In this document: piece by piece, positions 11,926-22,273 of the stretch | Position numbering within the stretch: the first letter of the stretch is position 1 | How the letters are laid out: every line of letters begins with the position of its first letter | NCBI RefSeq assembly: GCF_011075055.1 | Contig: NW_025401176.1 | Location: forward strand, 1 to 64,000 | Source of the DNA: Mangifera indica | Taxonomy: Eukaryota > Streptophyta > Magnoliopsida > Sapindales > Anacardiaceae | Length of the DNA stretch: 64,000 bases | Direction: 5' to 3' | Notes under the pieces: model-generated | The model's database searches: none | Seen by the model: only the letters and a program-made list of their open reading frames with translations | What the model was told of the DNA's origin: nothing | Translations under genes and position numbers: made by a program

Positions 11926-12925
11926 AGAGTGAATTACAATTTCACACCCAAGGATTGGTTTAAAAACACTTTTCTATCTTTAAATTATATAAATAATATT
12001 TTTCCACTCAAAATATAATAGTATTAACAAATATTGAGAGATAAAAGGGTAAAATTCTCATTAATTGATAGATATTTCTCGATGTGATATAAGGTACACC
12101 TAAAAATAATTTGAACAAGATTTGATTTGTGTCCAGCTCATACTTAAACAGTACTCAAAGTTAACAATCTCAGATAAAATCTAAAGTAAACTCAAACTAT
12201 TAAAATGTTGAATTTAAAACTTTGAAATCCCAAATTAAAATCCTAAATTCACAATGAAAATTATTCAGAGAGATATATACTCAAACCTATGTCAATAAAT
12301 AAACGCAACCCGGATTTAACCCATATATCTCATGACCATCTGCCGCAAACCTCGTACCTCTTTTTTTTTTCCTTTCTTACTCCTCAAGGCCATTGCTGAG
12401 AACAAAAAACAAGTTTCTTTCAGTAAGGAAACATAACCCAAATTCAATCCATGTTGCAAGAATGTCTCTTCATATAATTGATTATAAATATGAATTGAAG
12501 ATAACCTTTGTGTATTAATCCCAGCGTTTTTTTTTTTAATTCCTGAGAAATAATTTTAAAAAAAAATTGTATTCAGATGAAGAATGTAGTAATTCTAGAA
12601 AGGAAATTCGTGAAGCATATTGAAAGAAAATTAAACATTGTTAAATCTAGATCTTATTGACCGGGTCTGTGATAACTTTAACTCGAAATCGGGGTTAGGT
12701 AAAATCGAAGAAGAAACAAAGAAAAGGGAGAGAGAAAATGACTGGGCAAAAATGAAGAAGAAACAAAGAAGAGGGAGCGAGAAAATAGTTGGGCAAAAAC
12801 AAAGAAGACGGAGAGCCCAAGCACGGCTCGACAAACCTGGAAGAAAATAATTGGAAAGCCAATTCGGATTTTATCAAAAAGGAAAAGTATCTACTAAAAA
12901 ATTTAACCTGGAAGAAAAAATTGGA
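11926..12925. other. Intergenic, AT-rich, no gene seen
   Basis: About 1 kb between MITE 1 and the MULE-1 target duplication. Apart from the GA-rich tandem repeat at 12707-12815 I see no coding signal. The open frames on both strands at 12630-12880 come from the purine-rich repeat and lack any domain. Confidence 0.6.
12707..12815. repeat. 47-bp purine-rich tandem repeat (2.3 units)
   Basis: Unit 1 starts at 12707 and unit 2 at 12754, each beginning GAAGAAGAAACAAAGAA and ending TGGGCAAAAA. A partial third unit (AAAGAAGACGGAGAGCC) follows at about 12800. Confidence 0.8.
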
Positions 12926-13421
12926 TTAAAGAAAGGGAAATTAATTAAATTGTCCCAAAGATAAGGGGGCAAGGTGAAATTGCCCCTGCATTTACATATT
13001 AAATGAAAATGCCCTAAAATTGTGCAGAGACGAAAATGCGTCTTATATCAAAATCGATGAAAACCACACATATCTCCGACAAACACACGAAAATAGAAAG
13101 TTCAAATACATTTTTTCGTGCACTCGGCAACTTTGATTTTCTCCAATGATTTTCGCGATGTTTCCGGTCACAAAAATGGACAAAAAGGTTATTAAAACAA
13201 CCCTTGTCATCTTTTTATGCATTTTGGTTTACAATTTGAGCGATTTGATGTGAAATTTGGGTGTTTAGTGTTAGAGTTCCGATTTGAAATTTTTGACAAA
13301 AATGCTTGATTTGTTTGTCATTTTGATAAATCTTCTTAGCGCTTTTATGTTAGATTAGGTGTTGAGTTGATTGTTGTTGAAATGGAGTTTGAAAAACGAA
13401 GTTTGGGAGGTAAAATGTAAC

Positions 13422-13740
13422 CACACGAATTCGACAATGACCACGCAAATGGCGAAGTGACCACACGAATTCGTGTGGTGAGATTTGTTAAAGACGGGGT
13501 GGTTTTGTGCATTTCTCAAACTTCATGGACTACACGATATCGTGTGGTTGGGGGTGAAAATGCGAGTTTTCATCGTGTGGTAGGGCAGAATATAAATTGA
13601 AAAAGTTCGTTGACACGCGAAATTACGGTCAACCACCCAAATTCGTGTGATTGACACGCGAATTCGTATGGTGGGGGCAAAATGCGATTTTCCAAAGTTA
13701 TTTGCCACGCGAATTGGCATGGTTGGAATTACGGGGTAGA
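13422..13740. repeat. Cluster of GAATTC-centred palindromes in MULE-1
   Basis: The region contains a perfect 20-bp palindrome ACCACACGAATTCGTGTGGT at 13460-13479 and many partial copies of the half-site (CACACGAATTCG, CGTGTGGT, ACACGCGAATTCGTATGG). The same cluster occurs in the same place in MULE-2 (16817-17095). It lies upstream of the DUF1985 gene and is non-coding. Confidence 0.85.
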
Positions 13741-13944
13741 ATGTGATTATATAAAATTTTAGGGCTTTTTCGATATTTTTCATATGAGGGGTAAATTGAA
13801 ATTTGTCCATCTTAAAGTTTGTTTTATGTGTAGAATTCGAATTTGATATCTGTTTTTTTGAATAAAGCCTCTATGTATAGAATTGAATAATTTATAATAT
13901 AAAATTGATATAAATTTAATATAATCGTAATTTAATTTTGATAC

Positions 13945-16237
13945 AAGGAACTGGACAAAAGAGGAAAAGGGATGAAGGCAGAGATGAAATGTGATTTCCT
14001 TTCGAAAAACACTTTAAGGCTCGAGTTACTACACATGGATATAGAGATGTGGAAGCCATGATAAAAAAATTATTAACAGAGAGGCAATTACAAATTTTTC
14101 GATGTACCTGTTTCGAACACTTCCTGGATTTAAAGAATAATTGATTTAGTGGAGTTCTAATACATTCCTTCATCCTTCGAGCGGTAAATAAGGTGACCTC
14201 ATGAGAAGAGTTATAGTTTTGAGTTAATGATATGGATGCTAGATTCAGTTCGTATGAGTTTGCTATTATGATAGACTTTCGATTCAGTCATATGGTAGAT
14301 ATTGACATCTATATTCCATCGAAGTCCATAGATCGGATCTTCTAGACATATTTTCACGGGTGTAAGTTAGTTACATATGTTGATTTGAGCTGTGTTTTCC
14401 AGTAGAGGCCGTGGGGGGAGGACGACACTGATGCAGTAAAGTTAGCATTGTTGTTTTATCTTCACATGAGATTATTAGGGAGTGATTTGAGGAAAACAAT
14501 TCCCTAGAAGATATTCTAATTAGCTGATCATCTTGATGGGTTCAATGCATACCCATGGGGAGTACGAGTGTGGTAAATGACATATCGCTCTATATGTGAT
14601 AATATCGCCCAAATTTTTATAGATTCCGGCCCGAAAAAGAAGAAAGAAAATAAACTTAAACAATATGACATCATGAGATTTCCATTAGCGTTTCAGGTAG
14701 TTATGATATTTATTAATTTAAACAAAAAATTTGTGTTTAAAATAAAATTAATTTAATAAGATTGTAAATATATACAATAATCGATTTATGTTGATATTGT
14801 AATTTTGGATATATGAGACTTTGAATTCGTTATATCGATGGGTGAATATGTCACCGGTTGTAGGAGCCGCCCAGATGTTGAGATGGCACATGAAAGACAT
14901 TTCAGGATGAGATTCTATCTCAACTATCTTCAATGGAGATGCAATAAGTACTAATTTATTAAACATTAATATATGTATAAGGTATAACAATAAAATGCAC
15001 TAAAAATAAATATTTTACAGGATGATGTTAATTTTCCGCTAGTTTTATCTACGATTGAAAAAGATACAGACTAGTATGAGGATATTGTCTGATACATAGG
15101 GGTGTCAGATAGTCGATCTTCTTTGTCGACATCATCTTTGGCATCTTCAAGAGATGCATCATCGAGTCCTCTTAACGTTAGTTCTCCGATCGTTGCTTCT
15201 CCTCCTATTGACGCTCCTGCTCAGCCTCATCCCACCGATCTTTGTCCAATCAGTGACCATGTTACGACCCCTATCGAGGAGCACATATCATCAGAGCTTG
15301 TGCCTATGCCCCCTACCACTAAGCACATATCAGATGATTGTCTTGTCACTGGGTCAGATTTCTCCATTCATTATTTTGATGCTACATTGGCTCGATGGAG
15401 AAATCTTATCTTACATCGACTCACTGGTTTGGAGGTTAAAATAGAGGATAGGTTTAGTCAAATTGAGGATATGATGACTCTTACAGAGGATAGACTAAGT
15501 CGTATAACGGATACGATGACTCGTACGGAGGACAGACGATCTCATCACCATACAGATATTGTCCGATAGGTAAAAAAGTTAATAATTTTCTAAATATTCT
15601 ATCTATTTATATACGCAATCATATAAATCTTATAATAATTGTATACGTTGTTACAGTCTTCTCGTGACGATGGTGACGGACTATCGACAGAGGGTCTGAC
15701 ATTCTCGTCTCCACCTGTTGTCGATGTGAGTGCTAACTGCTTCGAGTATATTAGGAATGATACTTTTGAAATAATTTTTAATCTTCTGTTAACTCGTGAA
15801 TGTTGAAATTATTACAGTGTCAGTTGTTTGATGAAAGACCAACCTGAGAAGATCTTATATTGACTTTCAATATGGGCAATGACATACATCGCATGAGGTA
15901 TTTCCGATGACACCTTCTATAATGGTTCAGGTAATTATAACATCCTTTATAAATTTATATCCGAATTCATCAATCGTTGATTGAATACCTGTTAACGAGT
16001 TTTCATCAATATTGTCACAGAGGTCTAACGATTTTGAGGCTCTACCAATGGGAGATCCAGAGATGACATCGACGACAAAAGTAGATGTATGTACACCATC
16101 GATAGTACATCTGTTAATCCTGATAAATATAACTCTTTAATGAATTAATATTAATTGTTAATACTGTTACAGAATATGGGCGACAATGGATCATTTCACA
16201 CAACTTCTCCATCGACAACTTCTCTATCGACAGCTTC
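13945..16237 (+). pseudogene. Decayed DUF1985/Ulp1-associated gene copy in MULE-1
   Basis: Homologous exon by exon to the better preserved gene at 17366-21671. The DUF1985 exon (13948-14695) reads HFLDLKN, FSGVLIHSFILRAVNKV and YEFAIM but is broken by at least seven stops. The second exon is at about 14812-14946. The third exon (15021-15569) includes an open frame at 15102-15569 with a Ser/Pro/Thr-rich segment followed by repeats of the type TEDRLSRITDTMTR, probably a short coiled coil. Its donor CAG has become TAG (GATAG/GTAAAA at about 15569). Two or three small exons follow to 16237. There the sequence jumps directly to the element's right subterminal repeat, so the Ulp1 catalytic domain is deleted. 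Confidence 0.85.
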
Positions 16238-16331
16238 GTTTAAATACTTTAATATAAGGGTATTTTTGTTTAAACCCCAAAATTTGGAATAAATTTTTTA
16301 TTACCCCAAAAAAAAAGGGTAATTATTTTAA

Positions 16332-16430
16332 GGGAAATTAAAATAATTGCCCCAAAGATTAAGGGCTAAAATGAAATTACCCCTAAATTTTGACACTAAA
16401 CGAAAATGCCCCAAAATTGCGAAGAGACGA
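16332..16430. repeat. Left terminal inverted repeat of MULE-2
   Basis: The first 22 bases match the complement of 25933-25954 with one or two changes. Beyond that the similarity is looser but continues (ACCCC(T)AAATTTT and GAAAATGCCC on the left, ACCCCAAATTTTGG and AAATACCC inverted on the right) for about 80-90 bp. The left end of MULE-1 (12935-13030) has the same layout. Confidence 0.8.
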
Positions 16431-16816
16431 AAATGCCCTTCCACTCAAAATCGTCCAAAACCACGCGCACAATAGCCAAACACACGAAACTGAAAATTTT
16501 GAATATACGATTCGCGCACTCGGCAACTCCGATTTCAGCCGGCGATTTTTCCGATGTCTTCCGGCAACGACAATGGACAAAAAGGGTTAGTAAAAGAACC
16601 CTTGTCATCTCTTTATGCATTTCGTTTCACAATTTGAGCGATTTGATGCGAAATTTGGGTGTTTTGAGTTAGGGTTTACGGTTTGAAATTTTCGAAGAAA
16701 ATGTTTGATTTCTTGCTGATTTTGATGAATTTTGTTAGGGCTTTTATGTTAGATTAGGTTTAGAGTTGATTGTTGTTCAAATGGAGTTTGAAAAACGAAG
16801 TTTGGAAGGTGAAATG

Positions 16817-17095
16817 TGGCCACACGAATTCGGCAGTCACCACGCGAATGGCGTAGTGACCACACGAATTCGTGTGGTCAGATTTCGTGTGGACGGGGAG
16901 GTGTTTTGAACTTTTCAAACTTCGTGGACTACACGTGTTCGTGTGGTTGGGGGTGAAAATGCGTGTTTTCATCGTGTGGTGGGGCATAGTATAAATAGGA
17001 AAACGTTGTGGGCTGGCAAAATTACGGTCAACCCCCCGAATTCGTGCAGTTGACTCACGAATTCGCACGGTTGACGCGCGAATTCGTGTGGTGGG
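16817..17095. repeat. Cluster of GAATTC-centred palindromes in MULE-2
   Basis: A perfect 20-bp palindrome ACCACACGAATTCGTGTGGT lies at 16859-16878, with partial copies around it. At 17037-17093 there are about three tandem units of roughly 21-24 bp of the form CGAATTCGnn(C/T)(A/G)GTTGA(C/G). It occupies the same position as in MULE-1. The region is non-coding and precedes the first recognisable exon of the Ulp1-like gene, so it may be part of the promoter or leader. Confidence 0.85.
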
Positions 17096-17365
17096 GCAAA
17101 TTACGATTTTCCAGAGTTATCCAGCATGTGTTTCCTCTTGTTGGAATCAAGGGGCAGAATGCAGTTCTATTAAATTTTAGGGCTGTTTTGATATTTTCCA
17201 TATGGGATCAAATTGAAATTTAACCATCTTAAGGTTTTTTGACGTGTAGAATTTGAATTTGATATCTGTTTTTTTTGAATAAGGCCTCTATGTATAAAAT
17301 TGAATAATTTATTCTCTAAAATTTATAAAAATTTAATATAATTGTAATTTAATTTTCATACAAGG

Positions 17366-20300
17366 AGCTGTACAAAAGAGAAAAAGAGACGAAAGCAGAG
17401 ATGAACTGCGATTCCCTCTCGAAAAGCACTTCAAGGCTCAAGTTACTGCACGTGGATATAGAGATGTTGGAGCTGTGATAAAAAAATTATTAACAGAGAG
17501 ACAATTACAAATGTTTTAACGTACATGTTTCGGACACTTCCTAGAGTTGAAGGATAGTCGATTTAGTGGGGTCCTAATACATTCCTTCATCCTTCGAGCA
17601 GTAAATAAGGTGATTTCAAGAGAGGAGTTATGGTTTCGGGTTAATGACGTGGATGTCAGATTCAGTGCATATGAGTTTGCTATTATGACGGGCCTTCGAT
17701 TCAGTCATTTGGTAGATATCGACCTCTACATTCCATCGAAGGCCACAGATCGGATCCTCCAGACATATTTTCACGGATGTAAATCAGTTACATATGCTGA
17801 TCTTAGTCGTGTTTTCTAGCAAAGACCATGGGGGGAGGATGACACTGATGCAGTTAAGTTAGCATTGTTGTTTTATCTTCACATGGGGTTGTTAGGGAGT
17901 GACTTGAGAAAAACAATTCCCCAGAAGATATTAGAATTAGCTGATCATTTGGATGGGTTTAATGCATACCCGTGGGGAGTACGAGTGTGGCAGATGACAT
18001 ATCGCTCTATATGCGATAACATCTCCCGAATTTCTATTGATTTCGGTCCGAAAAAGAAAAAGGAAAATCAGCTTAAGCACTATGGCATTATGGGATTTCC
18101 ATTAGCGTTTCAGGTAATTATGATATTTATTAATTCAAACAAAAAATGAATGTTTAAAATAAAATTAGTTTAATATGATTGTAAATATATACAATAATCG
18201 ATTTATATTGATATTGCAGTTTTGGATTTACGAGACGCTGGACTCGTTATTTCGATGGGTAGACGAGTCGCCGTATGTTGGAGCCGCCTGGATGTTGAGA
18301 TGGCACACGAAGGACATTCCGGGATGGGATTCTATCTCAGCTATCTTCACTGGAGATCCAGTAAGTACTAATTAATTAAATATTAACATATACTCTGGAT
18401 ATGACAATATTGAATACTGAAAATAAATATCTTGTAGGATGATGTTAATTTTCCATTAGATTTATCTCCTGTTGAGAGAGATACGGAGTGGTATGAGGAT
18501 ATCGTCCGATATACAGGGATATCGGATAGTCGATCTTCTTCGGCGTCAGGAGATGCACCATCGAGTCCTCGTGACGTCAGTTCTCTGATCGTTGCTCCTC
18601 TTCCTGTTGATGCTTCTATTCAGCCCCCTCCCACGTGCTCGATTAGCGACCCTATCGAGGAGCTTATATCACCGGGTCCCGAGCCTAGGCCCCCTACCAC
18701 TAAGCACATATCACCGGATCCAGTGCCTATGCCCCCTACCACTGAGCAGATATCAGATGATCCTCCTACCACTGGATCAGATTTCTCCATTCATCACTTT
18801 GATGCTGCATTGGCTCGTGGGGAAATCTTATCTTAGATCGACTTACTGGATTAGAGGCTAGGATGGAAGATAGGTTTAGGGTCATCGAGGGTAGGATGAC
18901 TCTTATGGAGGATAGATTGAGTCGTATAGTGGATACGACGACTCGTACGGAGGTCGGACACTCTCATCACCACACAGATACTGTCGGACAGGTAAAAAAG
19001 TTAATATTTTATAAGATATTTCATCTATTTATATACGCAATCATATGTAATTTTATAATAATTGTAAATTATATTACAGCCTTCTCGGGACGATGGTGAC
19101 AGACTATCGACAGGGGCTTTCACGTTCCCGTCTCCACCTATTATCGATGTGAGTGTTAACTGCTTATAGTTTTTTAAGAATGTTACTTTTGAAATAAATT
19201 TTAATATGTTAAAATTATTACAGCGTCGGTTATTTGATGAGAGACCATCCCGAGAAGATATGATATTAACTGTTGATATTAGCGATTATATATCATCGCA
19301 TGAGGTTTTCTCGATGGCACCTGATACGATGGTTCAGGTAATTAGAACGTCATTTTGAAATAAATATTATATCTGAATTATTTGATTATATATTTATTAA
19401 TCCCATTAAATATAACTTTTCGATTAATTAATATTAATTGCTAATACTGATACAGGATGTCGGCGACGATGGATCACTTCACATGCGGTCTTCTCCGTCG
19501 ACACCTTCTGTGATTATTCCAGTTAGTCAAACATAGATATACAATATTATATCTCATTTACACATATGTAATTTGATTTTTTCTACACTTGTTAATATCG
19601 TCCTTTGTGACAGCGGCCTGACGTTTCTATGGCTGCGCCGATTACGGATCCCATTATGTCGTCTATTTCGACGTTAGAGGTACGTACATTGTATAATGAA
19701 TACTTTGTTATTTTTTTGCTCAATAGTTTGATTTACTAATATTAAATGTTAATATTGTCATAGGATATTACCGATGTCGATCGATCACCACATACGGATG
19801 CTCCGATTACGGATCCCATTATGACGTCTGTTTCGACATTAGAGGTACGTACATTGTATAATGAATACTTTGTTATTTCTTTTCTTAATAGTTTGATTTA
19901 CTAATATTAAATGTTAATATTGTCATAGGATATTACCGATGTCGATCGATCACCACATGCAGATGCTCCGATTACGGATCCCATTGTGACGTCTGTTTCG
20001 ACATTAGAGGTACGTACATTGTATAATGAATACTTTGTTATTTCTTTTCTTAATAGTTTGATTTACTAATATTAAATGTTAATATTGTCATAGGATATTA
20101 CCAATGTCGATCGATCACCACATGCGGATGCTCCGATTACGGATTGGGAGGAGGTTGAGGTGAAGTGCCATAAATTTCTTTTATCATATGTTACATTTGT
20201 TAATTTCAACAGTTGTTTAACTTTTCTATCCTGTTACAATAGGATTTTCGTTTGATCTATCTCAACACTCCAAGCAAAGGAAAACAGGTGATCGATATTG

Positions 20301-21671
20301 TTTCTCAAGATGATGAGGTCACTGATGATGTTGTTGAGATCACTGCACACGAGGACCAGGAGCAGGTAATTGAATTTTCAAGAAGTTTAATAACTTATTT
20401 TCATTTAAATAATTTATCATTCTATTTAGTCGATTCATGTATTTGAATACAGTCGATCTCGAAAGAAAATATATTCGAGATAGCTTCACTTGCGAATTCT
20501 CTAACTATGACTGCAGCGATGCAAAAGGTATTAAAAAGTTTAAATTTTTAATAAATTTATTAAATTCGCTTGTAATAATTTATTATTCATTTGACCTAAT
20601 GTTTCATTTGTTTTGGTGTAGTATTTTCGCACAGTTCGTGGTAGGATTGTCAAGAAGGGACCCCTGATTCGTAGTCCATACACGAATCCTCTGAAACCAC
20701 GTGGCCAACGAACGAGACCCGTTGTGCAGTTATCGAAAATTGAACGTGAGGAGGTTTTCAAAAAGTGGTATGCAGAGCCGAACATGTTCGAGAAACGTCA
20801 TGTGTATGACATAGGTGTACGGACCAAAATTGTATTTTGGGGTACACTCATGAACACCTTTGGATGGTTGTCTGGCGAGGTGAGTTCACTTTAACAAATG
20901 AATTTCGTATTTTGGTTATATAATCCTTTTATGACCTGATGACGTTATATCTTCTATTTTTTCAGCATGTTGATTCGTTTTTGGGGTTACTACATCGACG
21001 CCAGCATGACGATACGATGAATGTTCGATAGAATTGGACGACAGTTTTGAGTTGTTTTGTTGGATATATCCCTCATGAGTATATAGCCTGGACGAGGGAT
21101 TCGGATAGCTACCAGTTCCCTTCGCTCTTTACACGTATGGTGGATGCAGATTACCCACCTGAGTTGCATTTGCAACCTTGGGGTATGATCGATGAGGTTT
21201 GTAATCGAGTATCGAGTACATTTTGAAGAATAATCGATTAAGATCTAATTACAATTATTTCAACGTGTGTAGGTTTTTATCCCAATAAACTTTGAGAATG
21301 CTCATTGGGTAGCAGGGGTGTTGGATTTGAAGGAGTGGAAGATTACAGTTTACGACTCCTTACAGAGTTTCACAGCTGACCTGGAGCTATTTAGGCGAAA
21401 GATGTTGGGATATACGTCGATGATACCACATTTACTAGCTGCGACATCATTTTGGGCTGATTCGCATCGGAGTCCACGAGACGATTCATTTGCATTGCAT
21501 AGGGTGGTGGATATACCGCAGCAGGCGCCCCTATCAAGTGATTGTGGGGTGTTCATGTTACGATACATCGAGTGTTTAGCACTTCACCGGTCATTATGCT
21601 TTGAGGGGGAGGACTCGTTACGCCTGCGCACTCGTTTAGGCACGCAGCTATATTTTCAGGATATTGATTGA
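17366..21671 (+). pseudogene. MULE-borne DUF1985 + Ulp1-like (C48) cysteine protease gene
   Basis: Multi-exon gene. Exon at 17366-18113: DUF1985 domain (RFPLEKHFKAQVTARGYRDV, ELWFRVNDVDVRFSAYEFAIM, TGLRF). Exons at 18220-18360 and 18438-18991 follow; the latter is a Pro/Ser-rich linker with MEDRLSRIVDT-type repeats. Then come small exons (19080-20170) including a tandemly duplicated one, exons at about 20244-20366, 20453-20528, 20623-20880 and 20966-21197, and the catalytic exon about 21273-21671. The C48 triad region is visible: [11 protein letters not shown] (His), ITVYDS (Asp), DCGVFMLRY (Cys); the protein ends LYFQDID. Ulp1-family enzymes cleave SUMO from proteins, but the role inside MULEs is unknown. 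Breaks: stop at 17516-17518, TAG at 17817-17819, a one-base loss near 18820 (GTGGGGAAAT against GATGGAGAAAT in copy 1), TAG at about 21028. A first exon upstream is likely but not identified. Confidence 0.88.
19638..20130 (+). repeat. 165-bp exon-plus-intron tandem repeat in the Ulp1-like gene
   Basis: The acceptor-side start GATATTACC(G/A)ATGTCGATC recurs at 19764, 19929 and 20094, an exact period of 165 bp. Each full unit is an 81-bp exon (27 codons, ending ACATTAGAG) plus an 84-bp intron starting GTACGTACATTG and ending TTGTCATAG. The upstream exon near 19638 shares the CCGATTACGGATCCCATTATG part, so about 3.3 units exist. The exon is a multiple of three, so the duplication keeps the frame. 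Confidence 0.92.
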
Positions 21672-22273
21672 CGGTTATTGTATATGTTATTTGTATTTGT
21701 ATATATATTGATTTATTCATTTCTATATATATTTATCTATATATTGATTCATTTATATGTTCATAACAAATATATAGCTAACAATACTTAATCAAAGAAT
21801 TAAGAAATATTAAAAGACTATAGTTAAAATTAAATACTTGAGAAAATTAAATACTATAGTTATATGCGGTTCTATCTGGATTTGAAACACAATATTTTTT
21901 AATCGAAAATGAGAACGAGATGTATAACTTAAAGGTGTTTCTTCCATTATTACAACAAGTCATTTTCTTTTTTATTTAATTTTACACAAATAATATCAAA
22001 ATTTATTAAATATTGAGAATATTTGCAAGGCATATATATATATATATAAATTATTTTCAACTTTCAATATATAGCCTTTATTAGGGTTGAATATGCATGT
22101 GATTCGATATAAGGAATTGTGAAGCGTAATCGAAAGATCTTTGTAGACTCAAAATAAAAAAATCAATATAAAAAGATAATATTCGCAGTAACAATCAGAA
22201 ACTTTAGGTTTACAGAAACAGGTACAAGTACAACATTTATATTAAAATTAACAAGTACAAATAACAAGTGTAT
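21672..22273. other. Spacer between the convergent MULE-2 genes
   Basis: AT-rich 600 bp with a short (TA)n run at about 22032-22047. It should hold the 3' ends of both convergent transcripts. I see no further gene and no clear poly(A) signal that I would place. Confidence 0.5.

Larger units (their letters stand above)
12935..16331 (+). mobile_element. MULE-1: internally deleted Mutator-like element
   Basis: The element starts GGGAAATTAATTAAATTG at 12935 after the 9-bp sequence TTAAAGAAA (12926-12934). The same TTAAAGAAA recurs at 25970-25978, just after the last bases of this element's right end (TTTCCA, 25964-25969). The gap is explained by MULE-2, which inserted about 15 bp from this right end. 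Without MULE-2 the element is about 3.4 kb. Left to right it holds a non-coding region with palindromes, a decayed DUF1985 gene copy, a deletion junction at about 16240, and a right subterminal repeat (16240-16331). It has lost the Ulp1 catalytic exons and the whole transposase gene that MULE-2 keeps. Confidence 0.88.

Noticed and set aside
16383..17068. Several open frames on both strands in the MULE-2 leader
   Set aside because: The region is shared with MULE-1 at nucleotide level without any conserved frame, so it is non-coding leader sequence.
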